NCBI GenBank assembly: GCA_947628125.1
Contig: CANQYR010000017.1
Span: 1 to 13,056, forward strand
DNA length: 13,056 nucleotides
Source: an uncultured Bacilli bacterium
Lineage (GTDB): Bacteria; Bacillota_I; Bacilli_A; RF39; UBA660
Direction: 5' to 3'
Made by a program: the position numbers and the translations under genes. The notes beneath the pieces were generated by a model, which searched no databases, was not told where the DNA came from, and was given only the letters and a program-made list of their open reading frames with translations. Of this stretch, positions 11,740 to 13,056 are shown piece by piece. Numbering within the stretch: the stretch's first letter is position 1; each line of letters begins with the position of its first letter.

Positions 11740-13056
11740 TTATTGATATTCTAACTCAAAAGGATGATCAATACTTCCATAATCTTCATAATCTCTATCA
11801 ATTATTTTAACATCACTTTTTAAATATACTGTTGGTCGCACGGCATAATTACTGTAAGCATCAATGCTGTTCACTCTACCATCTGAGTTGACATAGAACA
11901 CACCAACAGCACCCCCCGAAGTAGGCACTGGGGTCATTGTCCATTGATAATTACTTGTATCATTTAACCAATCATTTGTCATACAATTATCGCTATTATA
12001 TGAATACATCGATTTTCCTAAACATATCTCTCTAACTTCAGCACCTACTGCATAGCCATAATCCGACGGATACATTAAACCTACTTTGCCTATCCATGTT
12101 GTTGTTCTATCTACTTCATCAGTACAATAAGTCCCTCCACTTGCCTGGCATATCTCTTTGCCATTATGATTACTTCGCTCTGCTTCATACATATATTTCG
12201 CTGTTATTAATTTAGAAGTTGAATTTGAAACAGAAGAATTATTATATGCTACTGACATTGTTCCTATATTCCATTTTACACTTGCTATCATATTCCTTAC
12301 ATTATCCCTTATTCCTATATTTAGCCAATCAGGACATGTTTCTATAGAATTCTTTGTACTTTTATAACATAAGTTTGAGCCAGTACGTCTATACAAATAT
12401 TCATCATTTAACACTTTTTCTATAGCTGATTCGCTCCACTCATTTACTCCATGACCACTATTTATACTTGAAAACGAACTATCCCAGGAATATTTTTTTT
12501 CAAATTTATCTCTTATTATCTTTAGATGACTTCCTGTATTTCCTGATTCTTCTTCTATATTATTCATTATTCCTATGATACGCCACGTCTCGCAGGATTC
12601 TTTACTCTGCTCTTGTCCTTCTTCACAATTAAAATATACATAGTTCTTTGGATCACTTCCAACATATCTTAAATTTTTGTCATATGTATCATCATATAAT
12701 AATTCGGATGTTTCACCAGTTTTGTATAATTCGCAAGCAGCTCCTTCGGGATAAAACAAACAAGCACGAGCTTCCTCATCGCCAAAATATAAACTACAAT
12801 TAGTTTTTGTTTTCTTTAAATTATACACAGATGGCACCCAATTTTCACTATCCCACTTAACTGTTGCACCATTATTACAACTTGAACCAACATACAAAGC
12901 ACCACTTTCCTTTAAAGGCAAATCATCAAGTTTTTGATCACCATTATAAAATGCAAATTCTACGTCACCAGATCCACTACTCATCTTTAATTTACCATTT
13001 ATTATTTTAAATGTTGCTTTGTCTTGGTATCTTCCATAACTTTGATAAATTGTTGT
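11740..13056 (-). CDS. C-terminal part of a large, probably surface-exposed protein (DUF6273-like end), partial
   Basis: The frame is open to the right edge, so the true start lies outside the window; about 438 residues are visible. An internal ATG at 12984 has no convincing ribosome site and the frame continues upstream of it (TTIYQSYGRYQDK). The visible protein is polar and rich in Ser, Asn, Tyr, Asp and Gly, with more than a dozen cysteines (for example SSCNNGATVKW, CLFYPEGAACELYKTGE, CQASGGTYCTDE). It has no membrane helix or LPxTG signal at the C-terminus. The last 60 residues (WTMTPVPTSGGAVGVFYVNSD, then YAVRPTVYLKSDV) follow the W-x-x-(T/R)-P...VNSDG...VRPxxxL pattern of DUF6273-type domains often found at the ends of exported proteins of gut Bacillota. 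Function is unknown; adhesion or extracellular binding is a guess. On the plus strand T exceeds A here, unlike the operon to the left. Confidence 0.75.
   Translation of the reverse strand, partial: TTIYQSYGRYQDKATFKIINGKLKMSSGSGDVEFAFYNGDQKLDDLPLKESGALYVGSSCNNGATVKWDSENWVPSVYNLKKTKTNCSLYFGDEEARACLFYPEGAACELYKTGETSELLYDDTYDKNLRYVGSDPKNYVYFNCEEGQEQSKESCETWRIIGIMNNIEEESGNTGSHLKIIRDKFEKKYSWDSSFSSINSGHGVNEWSESAIEKVLNDEYLYRRTGSNLCYKSTKNSIETCPDWLNIGIRDNVRNMIASVKWNIGTMSVAYNNSSVSNSTSKLITAKYMYEAERSNHNGKEICQASGGTYCTDEVDRTTTWIGKVGLMYPSDYGYAVGAEVREICLGKSMYSYNSDNCMTNDWLNDTSNYQWTMTPVPTSGGAVGVFYVNSDGRVNSIDAYSNYAVRPTVYLKSDVKIIDRDYEDYGSIDHPFELEYQ

Noticed and set aside
11740..11960. Target region of a diversity-generating retroelement at the C-terminus of the surface protein
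   Set aside because: The fold may be similar, but no reverse transcriptase or template repeat was found in the window.
1..13056. Mycoplasma-type genetic code with TGA as tryptophan
   Set aside because: Tryptophan codons checked in conserved motifs are TGG, and the GT2 gene ends at TGA exactly at the next gene's ribosome site.

Overview
The window is AT-rich DNA that reads with the ordinary bacterial code: TGA ends one gene and tryptophan is TGG. Shine-Dalgarno sites are of the AGGTGA/AAGGAGG type, the gene density is high, and there is a TagO/WecA-type lipid-carrier enzyme with teichoic/capsule-type glycosyltransferases. This points to a low-GC member of the Bacillota (Bacilli-like), possibly an uncultured gut lineage. 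The exact lineage is an inference. No rRNA, tRNA, CRISPR array or insertion sequence was seen.

Layout. (1) 1-994, plus strand: two small XRE-type helix-turn-helix regulators, the first with two HTH domains. (2) 996-8796, minus strand: a six-gene surface-polysaccharide operon read from right to left, started by a clear sigma-A promoter at 8822-8850. In transcription order it holds a short-chain dehydrogenase, a GT-C type membrane glycosyltransferase, a TagO/WecA-like sugar-phosphate transferase, a three-part fusion (GtrA-like domain, Wzy-like membrane block, GT4 glycosyltransferase), a GT2 glycosyltransferase broken by a single missing base, and a DUF1972/Cps2T-type rhamnosyltransferase-like enzyme. 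(3) 8851-9914, minus strand: a lysine-rich 39-residue ORF with a perfect Shine-Dalgarno, followed after 8 bases by a 311-residue protein with a possible Cys-His-Asp (NAT/transglutaminase-like) core. (4) 9991-11169, plus strand: a BaiN/HI0933-family flavoprotein, divergently transcribed from region 3 out of a compact back-to-back promoter region. (5) 11287-11671, plus strand: a RelB/DinJ antitoxin with a decayed RelE/YafQ-like toxin remnant. (6) 11740-13056, minus strand: the C-terminal part of a large, cysteine-containing, probably surface protein that runs off the right edge.

How the genes fit together. TagO/WecA would load the first sugar phosphate on undecaprenyl phosphate. The GT4, GT2 and DUF1972 enzymes would extend the chain in the cytoplasm. 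The GtrA-like and Wzy-like membrane parts and the GT-C enzyme would act on lipid-linked sugars at or across the membrane. No Wzx flippase, ABC exporter, dTDP-rhamnose genes or ligase are present, so the pathway is incomplete within this window.

From base 1 to about 11170 the plus strand is rich in A and C whichever strand is coding. After that the bias weakens or reverses. This suggests that the toxin-antitoxin remnant and the surface protein have a different history, or lie under different constraints, from the rest.
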